A stretch of 64,000 nt of DNA from Alkaliphilus hydrothermalis (lineage in GTDB: Bacteria; Bacillota; Clostridia; Peptostreptococcales; Natronincolaceae): contig NZ_JAFBEE010000015.1 of NCBI RefSeq assembly GCF_016908555.1, positions 9,785-73,784 of the forward strand, given 5' to 3'. The notes under the pieces were generated by a model that ran no database searches, was not told the DNA's origin, and saw nothing but the letters and a program-made list of their open reading frames with translations. The stretch's first letter is position 1, and each line of letters begins with the position of its first letter. Below are positions 25,338 through 33,948 of this stretch, piece by piece. The translations under genes were made by a program, and so were the position numbers.

Positions 25338-25814
25338 ATGAAGAAGACCAATGCAGCTAGGATATTAGACAAACATAAAATACAATACGAGATGATAGAA
25401 TATGAAGTGGACGAAAATGATCTAAGTGCCGAAAATGTTGCTAACAAATTAAATATGCCCTTAAATCAAATCTTCAAGACTTTAGTGGCTAGGGGCGACA
25501 AAACAGGAGTCTTAGTGGCATGTGTTCCTGGGGGAGATGAGCTTAACCTCAAATCCCTTGCGAATTTAAGTGGTAATAAAAAAGTAGAAATGGTACCCCT
25601 CAAAGAAATACAACAACTGACAGGATATATTAGAGGAGGATGTTCCCCTATAGGTATGAAGAAAAACTATCCTACTTTTATAGATGAATCGGCACTAGCC
25701 TTTTCTCAATTAACCATCAGTGCAGGGATGAGGGGACAGCAACTCTCCCTCGCTCCAGAGGACTTAATTTCAGTGACTAAGGCACAGGTTGGCCCCATAA
25801 CCGTAGCCTGTTGA
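25338..25814 (+). CDS. ybaK: Cys-tRNA(Pro)/Cys-tRNA(Cys) deacylase, YbaK/EbsC
   Basis: 158 residues from ATG 25338 with GGAGTGGAGG upstream. KTNAARILDKHKIQYEMIEY, LNQIFKTLVARGDKTGVLVACVPG and GGCSPIGMKKNYPTFIDE identify the YbaK/EbsC editing family, which hydrolyses cysteine mischarged on tRNA(Pro). The lysine of IFKTL is the conserved catalytic position. The last two codons and the TGA stop (in GCCTGTTGA) lie inside the left arm of a structured repeat that begins at 25806, so the C terminus has been set by that repeat. Confidence 0.9.
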   Translation: MKKTNAARILDKHKIQYEMIEYEVDENDLSAENVANKLNMPLNQIFKTLVARGDKTGVLVACVPGGDELNLKSLANLSGNKKVEMVPLKEIQQLTGYIRGGCSPIGMKKNYPTFIDESALAFSQLTISAGMRGQQLSLAPEDLISVTKAQVGPITVAC

Positions 25815-25925
25815 AAATACCTCATCTTCTGCGTCACTGCGACACCCCAGCACCCTCACGTATTACAGATACGCTACGTTCGCTGGCTTGTCTTGTTCCT
25901 TGAATCTAAGGAATTTTGAACAGGC
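25806..25925. repeat. Structured dispersed repeat, full copy A (120 bp)
   Basis: The outer arms GCCTGTTGAAAA and TTTTGAACAGGC pair except at one position. Inside are an inner stem (GACA..CCAGC with GCTGG..TGTC) and an apical CGTAT/ATACG hairpin. It carries the shared blocks CTCATCTTCTGCGTCACTGC and CTTGTTCCTTGAATCTAA. There is no ORF. Confidence 0.85.
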
Positions 25926-25927
25926 TA

Positions 25928-26049
25928 AGACGATTGAAAATACCTCATCTTCTGCGTCACTGCAAATGACCAGCATTCTTGCGTATTACATATACGCTAC
26001 GACTGCTGGTCACTCTTGTTCCTTGAATCTAACGACTTTTGAATTGTCT
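25928..26049. repeat. Structured dispersed repeat, full copy B (122 bp)
   Basis: It has the same conserved blocks as copy A, but the arms differ: outer AGACGATTGAAAA with TTTTGAATTGTCT, inner TGACCAGCA with a perfect TGCTGGTCA, apical GCGTAT/ATACGC. The changes keep the pairing. Confidence 0.85.
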
Positions 26050-26059
26050 ACGTGTCTAC

Positions 26060-26106
26060 GCCTGTTGAAAATACCTCATCTTCTGCGTCACTGCGACACC
26101 CTAGTA
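26060..26106. repeat. Structured dispersed repeat, truncated copy C
   Basis: It begins GCCTGTTGAAAA and follows copy A closely up to the start of the inner stem, then breaks off at CTAGTATG, next to the terminator of the ABC exporter gene. Confidence 0.8.
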
Positions 26107-26116
26107 TGTAAAAAAG

Positions 26117-26147
26117 AAAGGAGTCCCATCTATGGTAGGACTCCTTT
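26117..26147 (-). terminator. Terminator of the ABC exporter gene
   Basis: AAAGGAGTCC and GGACTCCTTT form a perfect 10-bp stem. On the minus strand it is followed by CTTTTTTAC. Confidence 0.85.
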
Positions 26148-26163
26148 TGAGTATAGATTATTT

Positions 26164-27882
26164 TTAGACTGCACTTTCAAACTGAGATTGATAGAGTTTT
26201 GCATAGATCCCAGCATCCTGTAACAGAGAATCATGGCATCCCTCTTCCACAATGCCATCCTCCGTTAATACCATAATTCGATCAGCATGGCGAATCGTAG
26301 CCAAACGGTGGGCTATGACTAAAGTAGTTCTACTTTCTGAAAGCTTTACAAAGGATTCTTGAATAACCTTTTCTGTCTCATTATCTAAAGCTGAAGTAGC
26401 CTCATCTAATATCAGTATCGGTGGATTTTTTAAGAAGATTCTAGCAATGGATATTCTTTGTTTTTGACCACCAGAAAGCTTCACTCCCCGCTCCCCGATG
26501 TAGGTATCATAGCCCTTTTCTAGAGACATGATGAACTCATGGGCATTTGCCATCTTAGCAGCTTCAATAATTTCAGCATCAGTGGCTCCGATTCTTCCAT
26601 AGGAGATATTTTCTCGAATCGTACCAGAGAAAAGAAAAACATCCTGTTGAACAATGCCAATATTATTTCTTAAGGATTTTTGAGTAAATCTTCGAATATC
26701 AGTACCATCAATCTTTAAACTCCCTTGATCAATCTCATAAAATCTAGGGATTAAGCTACATAGGGTAGTTTTTCCTCCGCCAGAAGGACCAACAAAGGCA
26801 ACAGTCTCACCAGGCTTAATAGAAAGGTTAATGTCAGTTAAAACATGACTATGATTGCTATAACTAAAAGTAACATCCTCAAATTGAATTGCTCCCTCCA
26901 TTCGTTCTGCTTCGATTGCATCTGGGGCATCTGTAATATCAGGATGTATATCTAATGTCTCTGTAAAACGTTGGAAACCTGCCATACCTCTTTGAAGATT
27001 TTCAATCAGAGCAGTAATCCTTCTAATAGGTTGCAGGAACATGGATACATAAAGTAAGAATCCAATTAACTCACCTGTAGAGAATTTACCATAATAAATA
27101 AAGACTCCACCACAAATCAACACTACAAGGTTGATAAAATTAGATAGAAAGCCTATTCCAGAGAAGAATTGCCCCATTACCTTAAAGGCAGTTTCGCGGG
27201 ATTTTCTGAAATTAATATTTCCTACCTCGAATTTCTCTTGCTCATACCACTCGTTGGTAAAGGATTTTACCACCCGAACACCTGAAATACTATCCTCCAC
27301 CTGTGCATTTATGTCAGCGATCTTAAGTCTCATATCCTTAAAGGCAGACTGCATTTCTTTATTCTTTAGGATAGCAAACAACAGCATAATTGGAATGATG
27401 GCAAAGACGATTAAGGTAAGCTGCCAATTAATCTGCACCATGATGACAAAGGCCCCAAGTAGCGTGACAGTAGCGATAAAAATATCTTCAGGACCATGGT
27501 GGGCCAGCTCAGAAATTTCATTTAAGTCGTTTACTAGACGGGACATAATATGACCTGTTTTAGTATTATCGAAATAGGTAAAGGAGAGTTTTTGGATATG
27601 GCTGAATAAGTCATTTCGCATATCATATTCCATCCTAACTCCTAAAACATGACCATAATAATCTACAATATAGTTTAGAATAGCCCTAACAATATAAAGG
27701 ACTAACATGCCTACTCCAGTCATAATAATTAATCTAAGATTTCTTGCTGGGAGGACTTCGTCAATTACATAAGTCACTACCCAAGGGAAGACCAAATCCA
27801 GTAGGGCCATAACAAAAGCACAGCCGAAATCAAGAAAGAATAATGGTAGATGATTGCCATAGTATTTTATAAAACGCTTCAT
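26164..27882 (-). CDS. ABC exporter, fused membrane and ATPase domains (MsbA-like)
   Basis: 572 residues, with GGAG and AAGGGAT upstream of the ATG on its strand. A six-helix transmembrane domain (about 1-310, with YFDNTKTGHIMSRLVNDLNE) is fused to an ATPase domain: Walker A VGPSGGGKTTLC, Q-loop NNIGIVQQDVFLF, signature LSGGQKQRISIARIF, Walker B ILILDEATSAL and the H-loop in TLVIAHRLATIRHADR. Such half-size exporters dimerise and move lipids, peptides or drugs out of the cell. It is a single gene, so it probably works as a homodimer. Substrate is unknown. Confidence 0.93.
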   Translation of the reverse strand: MKRFIKYYGNHLPLFFLDFGCAFVMALLDLVFPWVVTYVIDEVLPARNLRLIIMTGVGMLVLYIVRAILNYIVDYYGHVLGVRMEYDMRNDLFSHIQKLSFTYFDNTKTGHIMSRLVNDLNEISELAHHGPEDIFIATVTLLGAFVIMVQINWQLTLIVFAIIPIMLLFAILKNKEMQSAFKDMRLKIADINAQVEDSISGVRVVKSFTNEWYEQEKFEVGNINFRKSRETAFKVMGQFFSGIGFLSNFINLVVLICGGVFIYYGKFSTGELIGFLLYVSMFLQPIRRITALIENLQRGMAGFQRFTETLDIHPDITDAPDAIEAERMEGAIQFEDVTFSYSNHSHVLTDINLSIKPGETVAFVGPSGGGKTTLCSLIPRFYEIDQGSLKIDGTDIRRFTQKSLRNNIGIVQQDVFLFSGTIRENISYGRIGATDAEIIEAAKMANAHEFIMSLEKGYDTYIGERGVKLSGGQKQRISIARIFLKNPPILILDEATSALDNETEKVIQESFVKLSESRTTLVIAHRLATIRHADRIMVLTEDGIVEEGCHDSLLQDAGIYAKLYQSQFESAV

Positions 27883-28185
27883 ATCCCTTCGTCTCCTTTA
27901 ATCTAATATAGTTTACTTCAATTTATACTTCGGTACTCTAACTAAAGTATTATAACATATTTAAAATAAATTTTAAATATTTCCATAAAGCTTAAATTTT
28001 AATGGAGTACTTAGTTCGGCGTAAATCTACAGCAAGAACTAAAATATATCAAAAACCTTATAAAAAGTGAATTTTTAATGTAGACAAACATTAATTGTAC
28101 ACTTCAATCATATGTTTGAATATGATGAAAAAATCTTAATAGATTCAATAAGTATATTCGTGAAGTGGAAAAAGGAGTGGGAGAT
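27883..28185. other. Divergent intergenic region between ABC exporter and asnB
   Basis: About 300 bp of AT-rich DNA that must hold both divergent promoters. I found no T-box, riboswitch or terminator, and no convincing -35/-10 pair on either strand. Confidence 0.4.
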
Positions 28186-30027
28186 ATGTGTGGTATTGTC
28201 GGATGGGTAAACTTAAAAGAAGATTTGTCGGAAAAAAGAAAAATAATGGAAGAAATGACCAATACTTTGGTAAATAGAGGACCTGATGCTTTTGGACTTT
28301 ACAATAGTGCTAATGCCCTCTTTGGCCATAGAAGACTCATTGTTGTCGACCCAGAAGGGGGAGGGCAGCCAATGACAAGAATGATAGAAGACCGAGAATA
28401 CACCATGGTGTATAATGGGGAGTTATATAATACAGAGGAAGTTAGAAAAAAACTTTTAGATCTAGGCTATCAATTTATGTCCTACTCAGATACAGAGGTA
28501 TTATTAGTTTCTTACATTGCTTGGGGACCAGATTGCGTTGATCATCTAAATGGAATCTATGCCTTTGGAATATGGGATGAAGAAGAAAGAAGATTATTTA
28601 TGGCAAGGGACCGTTTAGGAGTAAAACCCCTGTTCTACACCAACAAAGGGCATAATTTTATGTTTGCATCAGAATTGAAGGCCCTATTAGCCCATCCAAT
28701 GGTGGAACCAATCATTGATGAAACAGGAATTATGGAGCTATTTGGATTAGGTCCAGCTAGACCATTGGGAAGTGGTGTATTTAAAGATGTCAAAGAAATT
28801 CCACCAGCCCACCGTCTTATTTGGGATGAAAATGGATGCAAAATCCAGCAATATTGGCAACTGGAAAGTCGCCCCCATGAAGAAGATTTGCAGACAACAA
28901 TAGCCCACACAAGGGAACTGTTGGTGGATGCAATAGAAAGACAGTTGGTCTCAGATGTACCGGTATGTACCTTCCTATCAGGAGGTTTAGACTCCAGTGC
29001 CATTTCTGCCATTGCGTCAAATGCTTTCAAAAGGGATGGAAAAGGTCAGTTGCATACTTATTCAATTGATTATCGAGATAATGATATCTATTTCAAACCC
29101 AGTGAATTTCAACCTAACTCCGATAAAATGTGGATAAAGAAAATGACTGAATTTTTAGGCTCTCAGCATCATGACATCATCATTGATACTCCTCAATTGG
29201 TGGATGCCCTAGAGGATGCAGTCAAGGCTAGAGACCTACCAGGTATGGCGGATGTAGATTCTTCCCTATATCTTTTCTGTAAAGAAGTCAGAGAAAATGC
29301 AACCGTTGCCCTATCAGGAGAATGTGCCGATGAAATTTTTGGAGGTTACCCTTGGTTTAGAAGACCACAAGATATCCATGCCAATACCTTCCCATGGTCA
29401 AAGTCAGTGAAGGAGAGAAAAATGATGTTGGGCAGTTCCTACAATCACCTACCATTGGAGGAATATGTGGCATCTCAATATGAAGATACCTTGAAGCAAG
29501 TCCCAGCCCTAAGTGGTGAGTCAAAGGAAGTTCATCGCATGAGGGAAATATCCTATCTAAATTTAAAATGGTTTATGATTACCCTATTAAATAGAAAAGA
29601 TAGGATGAGTATGGCCAATGGGTTAGAAGTAAGGGTTCCCTTTGCAGATCATCGTATTGTAGAATATGCTTGGAATATTCCTATCGAAATGAAGTATACT
29701 GGAGATCGAGAAAAGGGATTGTTACGTCAAGCTTTAGCTGGTATTCTACCACAGGAGGTTATCGATAGAAAGAAGAGTCCTTATCCAAAGACCCACAATC
29801 CAGGATATCTAAAGGCAGTACAAAGAAAAATGAAGATGATTCTACAAGACCCTACATCTCCAATTCTACAAATAGTTGATAAGCATCGTATGTGGGATAT
29901 TGTCAACTCAGGGGGGGCATCCTTCGATAAGCCTTGGTTTGGTCAATTAATGACAGGGCCGCAGCTGATTGCTTATTCCATTCAAATGAATCAGTGGATG
30001 AAGGCGTATAATGTAAGATTTAAATAA
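28186..30027 (+). CDS. asnB: Asparagine synthetase (glutamine-hydrolysing)
   Basis: 613 residues from ATG 28186, preceded by GGAGTGGGAG; the in-frame ATG at 28165 would hide the essential N-terminal cysteine. MCGIVGWV places Cys2 as the nucleophile of the glutaminase domain (about 1-210, with NRGPDA and YNGELYN). The synthetase half begins near 250 with the ATP pyrophosphatase loop FLSGGLDSSAI and later SGECADEIFGGYPW and RVPFADHRIVEYAW. It makes asparagine from aspartate, glutamine and ATP. It stands alone, with a strong terminator following. Length is normal for AsnB. Confidence 0.94.
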   Translation: MCGIVGWVNLKEDLSEKRKIMEEMTNTLVNRGPDAFGLYNSANALFGHRRLIVVDPEGGGQPMTRMIEDREYTMVYNGELYNTEEVRKKLLDLGYQFMSYSDTEVLLVSYIAWGPDCVDHLNGIYAFGIWDEEERRLFMARDRLGVKPLFYTNKGHNFMFASELKALLAHPMVEPIIDETGIMELFGLGPARPLGSGVFKDVKEIPPAHRLIWDENGCKIQQYWQLESRPHEEDLQTTIAHTRELLVDAIERQLVSDVPVCTFLSGGLDSSAISAIASNAFKRDGKGQLHTYSIDYRDNDIYFKPSEFQPNSDKMWIKKMTEFLGSQHHDIIIDTPQLVDALEDAVKARDLPGMADVDSSLYLFCKEVRENATVALSGECADEIFGGYPWFRRPQDIHANTFPWSKSVKERKMMLGSSYNHLPLEEYVASQYEDTLKQVPALSGESKEVHRMREISYLNLKWFMITLLNRKDRMSMANGLEVRVPFADHRIVEYAWNIPIEMKYTGDREKGLLRQALAGILPQEVIDRKKSPYPKTHNPGYLKAVQRKMKMILQDPTSPILQIVDKHRMWDIVNSGGASFDKPWFGQLMTGPQLIAYSIQMNQWMKAYNVRFK

Positions 30028-30043
30028 ATTTTTCGTGTTTTAA

Positions 30044-30083
30044 AAAAAGTACTGTTGTATTTTTTTCTACAGCAGTACTTTTT
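30044..30083 (+). terminator. Terminator after asnB
   Basis: AAAAAGTACTGTTGTA pairs with TACAGCAGTACTTTTT with one wobble. Confidence 0.85.
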
Positions 30084-30513
30084 CATATACATAGAAAATA
30101 ATAGACAATATGATTACTAATGAAAATAAAACGATGGCTGTGTCCTAAAAATTCACCTAACATTAACAAAAGCAAACAAAACCATTACATTGAGTTAATA
30201 CTTCTTCCTTATAATAGAAAAGAATAAAATAGAATATACTGTTTCTTGTTATGGGAACTGAGCTGTTTAGTGATTATAATGAAAAGATTAATGGATTACA
30301 AGAAAGAAAAATAAAATAGCTATACAATAAAAAATGTGAGTTACCTTTTTTGTTAGAAGGGTATAATAATTTTAGAAAAGCCTCAAGGGTATTGTCAAAG
30401 ATGTGATGGAGGTTAAACAGTCCTTGTAATACCTCAAAAAACTTGGTAAAATATAGTTAATACAGATGGATTGCATTACAAACTAATTAATAAATTAAAG
30501 GGGGTATTTAGAA
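30084..30513. other. Long non-coding gap upstream of the CBS protein
   Basis: AT-rich, with no credible ORF. A TATAAT at 30362-30367 could be the -10 box of the CBS gene, although its -35 is poor. That would leave a leader of about 140 nt containing alternative short pairings (CAAGG/CCTTG and GAGGT/ACCTC). It matches no riboswitch I know. Confidence 0.35.
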
Positions 30514-31146
30514 ATGTATATTAGGAATTTAATTGTTGGAGTTGAAAATTTAACTACTTTAAGTCCCACAGTTACAGTCGGAGAGGCACTTAAAACCATC
30601 GAGGATAATGGTTTTTTATCCCTACCAATTATAGATGGAGGGGTTTTTAAGGGTTGCATATCGACCTACGACATCTATAAAATCTACTTTAAAAAGACAA
30701 AAGAAGAACAAGAGAAGATGTTCAACGAGCCAGTAATGAGTTATGCCCAAACCAATATGCCAACAGTAACAAAGAATACTGTAGTGGAAGATGCTTCAAC
30801 ACTGTTAAGACAGCATAACTTACCTTTTATTCCCGTTATAGATGAAAATGGAGTACTTAATGGAATTGTAACCCATAAGGCTTTGTTTGATGCTATTGAC
30901 AGGCTTTTAGGTTACCGAAAAGGAGTTAGATTTACGCTTCATACACCAGATTTTAAGGGTGGTATTTCAGTGCTAGCGAAAGCGATTAAAAAGGCAGATG
31001 GAAACATTATCTCCTTAGTGGTAAATGACCTAAATAAAATGATACCTACAAAGGAGATTGTTGTTAGAGTAGAAGCTGATGACATAAAGAAGGTCAAAGA
31101 GTTTGTTGAGAAAGAAGGATTTAAAGTCTTTGAAGTAATCCAATAA
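30514..31146 (+). CDS. CBS-domain protein with C-terminal ACT-like domain
   Basis: 210 residues from ATG 30514 with AAAGGGGGT upstream. Two CBS motifs occupy about 1-135 (LTTLSPTVTVGEALKTIEDNG with LPIIDGGVFKGCISTYDIY; MPTVTKNTVVEDASTLLRQHN with IPVIDENGVLNGIVTHKAL). A small alpha/beta domain at about 140-210 looks ACT-like. CBS pairs bind adenine nucleotides and act as energy or ligand sensors; alone they do not catalyse anything. No partner is encoded nearby, so what it regulates is unknown. Confidence 0.85.
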   Translation: MYIRNLIVGVENLTTLSPTVTVGEALKTIEDNGFLSLPIIDGGVFKGCISTYDIYKIYFKKTKEEQEKMFNEPVMSYAQTNMPTVTKNTVVEDASTLLRQHNLPFIPVIDENGVLNGIVTHKALFDAIDRLLGYRKGVRFTLHTPDFKGGISVLAKAIKKADGNIISLVVNDLNKMIPTKEIVVRVEADDIKKVKEFVEKEGFKVFEVIQ

Positions 31147-31391
31147 TAAATACAAATAAAAGCATGGTCTGTATTGTCTCAGAAATGAGATTATATCCGA
31201 ATCCTAAGGGATCTAACTACTTCCGAAAGATAAATTTATGGAATCGTTTTAAATAAGTATTTAAAATGTTAGTTAAATTTATTTTAGTAAATACACAAGT
31301 TTTAATGATAAAATTTTTACATATACAATTAAAGCATAGCAATTGTAAACACTACAGTCAAATAAATATAAAATTTAATATGGCTAGATTT

Positions 31392-31424
31392 AAAATACTG
31401 GTGTAGAATACACCAGTATTTTTT
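31392..31424 (+). terminator. Terminator-like hairpin in the gap after the CBS gene
   Basis: AAAATACTGGTGTA and TACACCAGTATTTT form a perfect 14-bp stem with a GAA loop and a T-run. It is 250 bp after the CBS stop, with no ORF between. Confidence 0.75.
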
Positions 31425-31570
31425 GTGGGAATGGAAAATTCTACATTAAATTAATAAAAAAGAGATTTTCTTCGTAAATGAGTTTCAACATAAGTCATCA
31501 ATCAATCTTCCAAGGAAGACTTTGTTCTGAAATTAAAAATTAATATTCATATAAAAAGTAGAAGTGATTA

Positions 31571-31675
31571 ATGTGAAAAAATAACAATCCAGGAAAAGAA
31601 GTTGAACTTTATATCCTGTATAATCGTATAGAAGAATCATTGACAAAGTTTCTAAGGGGATCATTAATGACTTAA
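31571..31675 (+). pseudogene. Possible relic of a small gene with a stop at codon 2
   Basis: ATG 31571, with GAAGTG upstream, is followed at once by TGA, then 32 open codons ending at TAA 31673-31675; part of it reads VELYILYNRIEESLTKF. The helical look is reminiscent of short Spo0E-like phosphatase inhibitors, but this is a weak impression. A hairpin with T-run follows at 31701. It may be a decayed small gene, or chance. The rest of 31147-31789 shows nothing more. Confidence 0.25.
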
Positions 31676-31700
31676 GAAAGTAAAAAAATATTACGCTACA

Positions 31701-31733
31701 AAAAACCTGCACTATAAAAAGTACAGGTTTTTA
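31701..31733 (+). terminator. Terminator-like hairpin after the small relic
   Basis: AAAACCTGCACT pairs with AGTACAGGTTTT (one wobble), flanked by A and T runs, so it could act on either strand. On the minus strand it may serve the gene ending at 31790. Confidence 0.7.
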
Positions 31734-31789
31734 AATGAGTGCAAAATTAATTAAATTAGATTGTTTCTTTAGTGAATCAAGTTAATCAT

Positions 31790-32206
31790 CTACAGCACAT
31801 TAATCTCAACATCCTTCACAGGTCCCTCTACAATAGTATCCAAAACAGGGTCTAGCCCCAATACATTAACCTCTCCTAACAATTGTTTTCCAGCTTCAGA
31901 GAAGGAACCAGTAATCTCAACTGACAATACAACCTCCTCCTCAGACTTTAAAGAACCGATACTCCAAGTAATACCGTGTCCCACAAACAAGGCATAACCC
32001 TTTGATACCGACAATACATTAACATTTGAAATATGATTTAAATGGATAACGTTGGACATGACAACATTACTAATTCGACCTTTTCCAATATTATTTACAT
32101 GAATTTCTAATACCCAAGTACCCTCTTCGTCAATAAAAACAGATGATGGCCCATTGATAATAAGCTTCTTTAGAGAAAAGCTGGGTAAGCGACATGTTAG
32201 TGACAT
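31790..32206 (-). CDS. Small DUF11-like beta-sandwich protein
   Basis: 138 residues from ATG 32206, chosen because AAGGAGGG lies 5 bases upstream on its strand; longer starts to 32248 lack a site. No signal peptide or membrane segment is visible. The sequence alternates short strands (GTWVLEIHVNNIGKGRISNV, YALFVGHGITWSIGSLKSEE, EEVVLSVEITGSF), resembling the DUF11/CARDB-type repeat of secreted or surface proteins, here as a single domain. Its function is unknown. It lies 55 bp downstream of the tocopherol-cyclase-like gene on the same strand. Confidence 0.65.
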   Translation of the reverse strand: MSLTCRLPSFSLKKLIINGPSSVFIDEEGTWVLEIHVNNIGKGRISNVVMSNVIHLNHISNVNVLSVSKGYALFVGHGITWSIGSLKSEEEVVLSVEITGSFSEAGKQLLGEVNVLGLDPVLDTIVEGPVKDVEINVL

Positions 32207-32283
32207 ACAAACCCTCCTTATAAAATGGTTTACTGTCATTTTATGCATACATACTAGTGAGGGTGCATATATATAAGGTTTTA

Positions 32284-33261
32284 TTAGTTTAATATCCTCA
32301 TCTGTTCACCACCATACTCAATACCACAGGCCCTGCCCCAATCCTCCAACAGAATTTTACCACTGGGCTCTTCCCACAACCGAATAAATACTTTACTCCG
32401 AAGGCTTTCCTCCACTAAAGGAACCATCTTGCCATCCCTTGGGCCATTGCAAAGGATATAGGAATCCGGTTCGCTACTGGTTATAATCCTTAAGCCGTGC
32501 TTTTTATTCTTTAATATAATTTCAACATCATTCCCTTGTTTATTAATCGTCATTTTAGTCCCCTTCATGGTGGTAAATTCATAGAGGGTAGATTCGTGAT
32601 AGAGCCCTATTAAGAATCCGCGAAAACTAGTGAGCCAGAGGGGGATATGACCAATGGAGCAGCTGAGGGAGGTGGTGGGACTACTGAAATGGTTAGACTG
32701 AATCCAAATCCAAGAGTAGGGGAAAGCATTGCCCCAGTTTTTCTCCCCATAGCCCTTACCCCCATCAAAATTGTAGGTTTTCCCATTAATTATTAAATCT
32801 CCTGACAAATCCATATCCATAGCCCATACATGGCTATAGCATTGAAGGAAGGGGATAAAATTAAAATATCCCATACTACCGGGGGAATATGGCTTATCTC
32901 GCCAATCCACTCGATTGGAGAACTTCAAACTTCCTTGAACCTTTTGTTGTGGAGAATCAATGGAAAGGGACATTCCCTCTAAAGAAAAATGATTCTTTTC
33001 CACTTGGATCCTAAGGGAGGATTGGGTAGTAGCATGGAAAACCTCAGGACTAAAACGATGATAATTATATTTGACAGTCTTACCTTCTAATACCTGTAGA
33101 AAGCTATGGGATTCTTGAGGATGATTACCCCAAAAAACACCAGGGATAAAGGCAAAGGCTTCAGTTGCATCTTTATTAACGATTTTAAAATACCACCCTT
33201 CAAAACGATTCCACGGGGTCTTACCATGATATAGTTCTGGTCGAAACATCTGTATGATCAA
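32284..33261 (-). CDS. Tocopherol cyclase-like protein
   Basis: About 325 residues from TTG 33261, where AGGAGGG sits 6 bases upstream; the next ATG (33249) is too far from that site and longer frames lack one. PELYHGKTPWNRFEGWYFKIV, FIPGVFWG, the tryptophan-rich core and KGYGEKNWGNAFPYSWIWIQ match the tocopherol cyclase-like family, whose plant and cyanobacterial members close the chromanol ring of vitamin E. An anaerobe has no known tocopherol pathway, so the bacterial protein probably binds or alters another lipid. No related pathway genes flank it. Confidence 0.8.
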   Translation of the reverse strand: MIIQMFRPELYHGKTPWNRFEGWYFKIVNKDATEAFAFIPGVFWGNHPQESHSFLQVLEGKTVKYNYHRFSPEVFHATTQSSLRIQVEKNHFSLEGMSLSIDSPQQKVQGSLKFSNRVDWRDKPYSPGSMGYFNFIPFLQCYSHVWAMDMDLSGDLIINGKTYNFDGGKGYGEKNWGNAFPYSWIWIQSNHFSSPTTSLSCSIGHIPLWLTSFRGFLIGLYHESTLYEFTTMKGTKMTINKQGNDVEIILKNKKHGLRIITSSEPDSYILCNGPRDGKMVPLVEESLRSKVFIRLWEEPSGKILLEDWGRACGIEYGGEQMRILN

Positions 33262-33459
33262 AAAAAGCCCTCCTATATTTAGACTATTAGAAGTATTCCC
33301 GTAGGAGGTGATGTTAAACAAGAATGATGGATTTGTGCTAGGGGAATATTGTTATAAAGGAGTCACTTTTGATATAATGCATATATAGAAAGAATACATA
33401 GGCAGAAATTGAAAATAAAGTAAAAAAACACTGGTGCTTTAATGGAAGGAGAGGAAGTC

Positions 33460-33816
33460 ATGACAACAGAAAATCAATTAACCATAAAAGAGATGCAAAA
33501 AATCGTAGATGACTACATAGGGCAATTCAAAGAAGGATATTTTAGCCCACTGGCATTAATGGCTAGACTAACGGAAGAGGCCGGTGAGTTAGCAAGAGAA
33601 GTAAACCACTATTACGGGGAAAAGCCAAAAAAGAAGGATGAACCCCACAATACCATAGATATGGAGTTAGCAGATATTATGTTTATCATAACTTGTTTTG
33701 CCAACTCTTTAAATATCGACTTGGAGGAAGCCTTCCACCAAATGATGCACAAATTCAATACCCGTGATGCCGATCGCTGGACAAGAAAAGAGCAAAGCAT
33801 AGCAACTATTGATTAG
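33460..33816 (+). CDS. MazG-like nucleotide pyrophosphohydrolase
   Basis: 118 residues from ATG 33460 with GGAGAGGAAG upstream. LTEEAGELAREVNHYYG and DMELADIMFIITCFANSLNID give the EExxE...ExxD metal-binding pattern of the MazG all-alpha NTP pyrophosphatases. These convert non-canonical or excess (d)NTPs to monophosphates and pyrophosphate. This is the single-domain short form; physiological substrate unknown. A terminator follows. Confidence 0.87.
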   Translation: MTTENQLTIKEMQKIVDDYIGQFKEGYFSPLALMARLTEEAGELAREVNHYYGEKPKKKDEPHNTIDMELADIMFIITCFANSLNIDLEEAFHQMMHKFNTRDADRWTRKEQSIATID

Positions 33817-33826
33817 TCACATCAAA

Positions 33827-33870
33827 AAATCCAGTCGCCTATAAATCGTAGAATAGGAAGACTGGATTTT
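33827..33870 (+). terminator. Terminator after the MazG-like gene
   Basis: AAATCCAGTC pairs with GACTGGATTT, with an inner CCTAT/ATAGG stem. Confidence 0.8.
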
Positions 33871-33948
33871 AATTAAGTTGTAAAGTTTGATGGTAAAATA
33901 GTATATCTGTTGATTTTATTAGGTTGTATGCACAATCCTAGTTAAGCT

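Noticed and set aside
25806..26106. Possible CRISPR array (three similar repeats in a row)
   Set aside because: The conserved unit is about 120 bp with its own palindromic arms, copies differ in arm sequence, there are no uniform spacers, and no cas genes are near.
27883..28185. T-box or riboswitch upstream of asnB
   Set aside because: No T-box sequence, specifier loop or terminator/antiterminator pair could be found.
31571..31675. Selenocysteine reading of the TGA after ATG
   Set aside because: A selenocysteine at position 2 with no visible SECIS hairpin and no selenoprotein family match is not credible.
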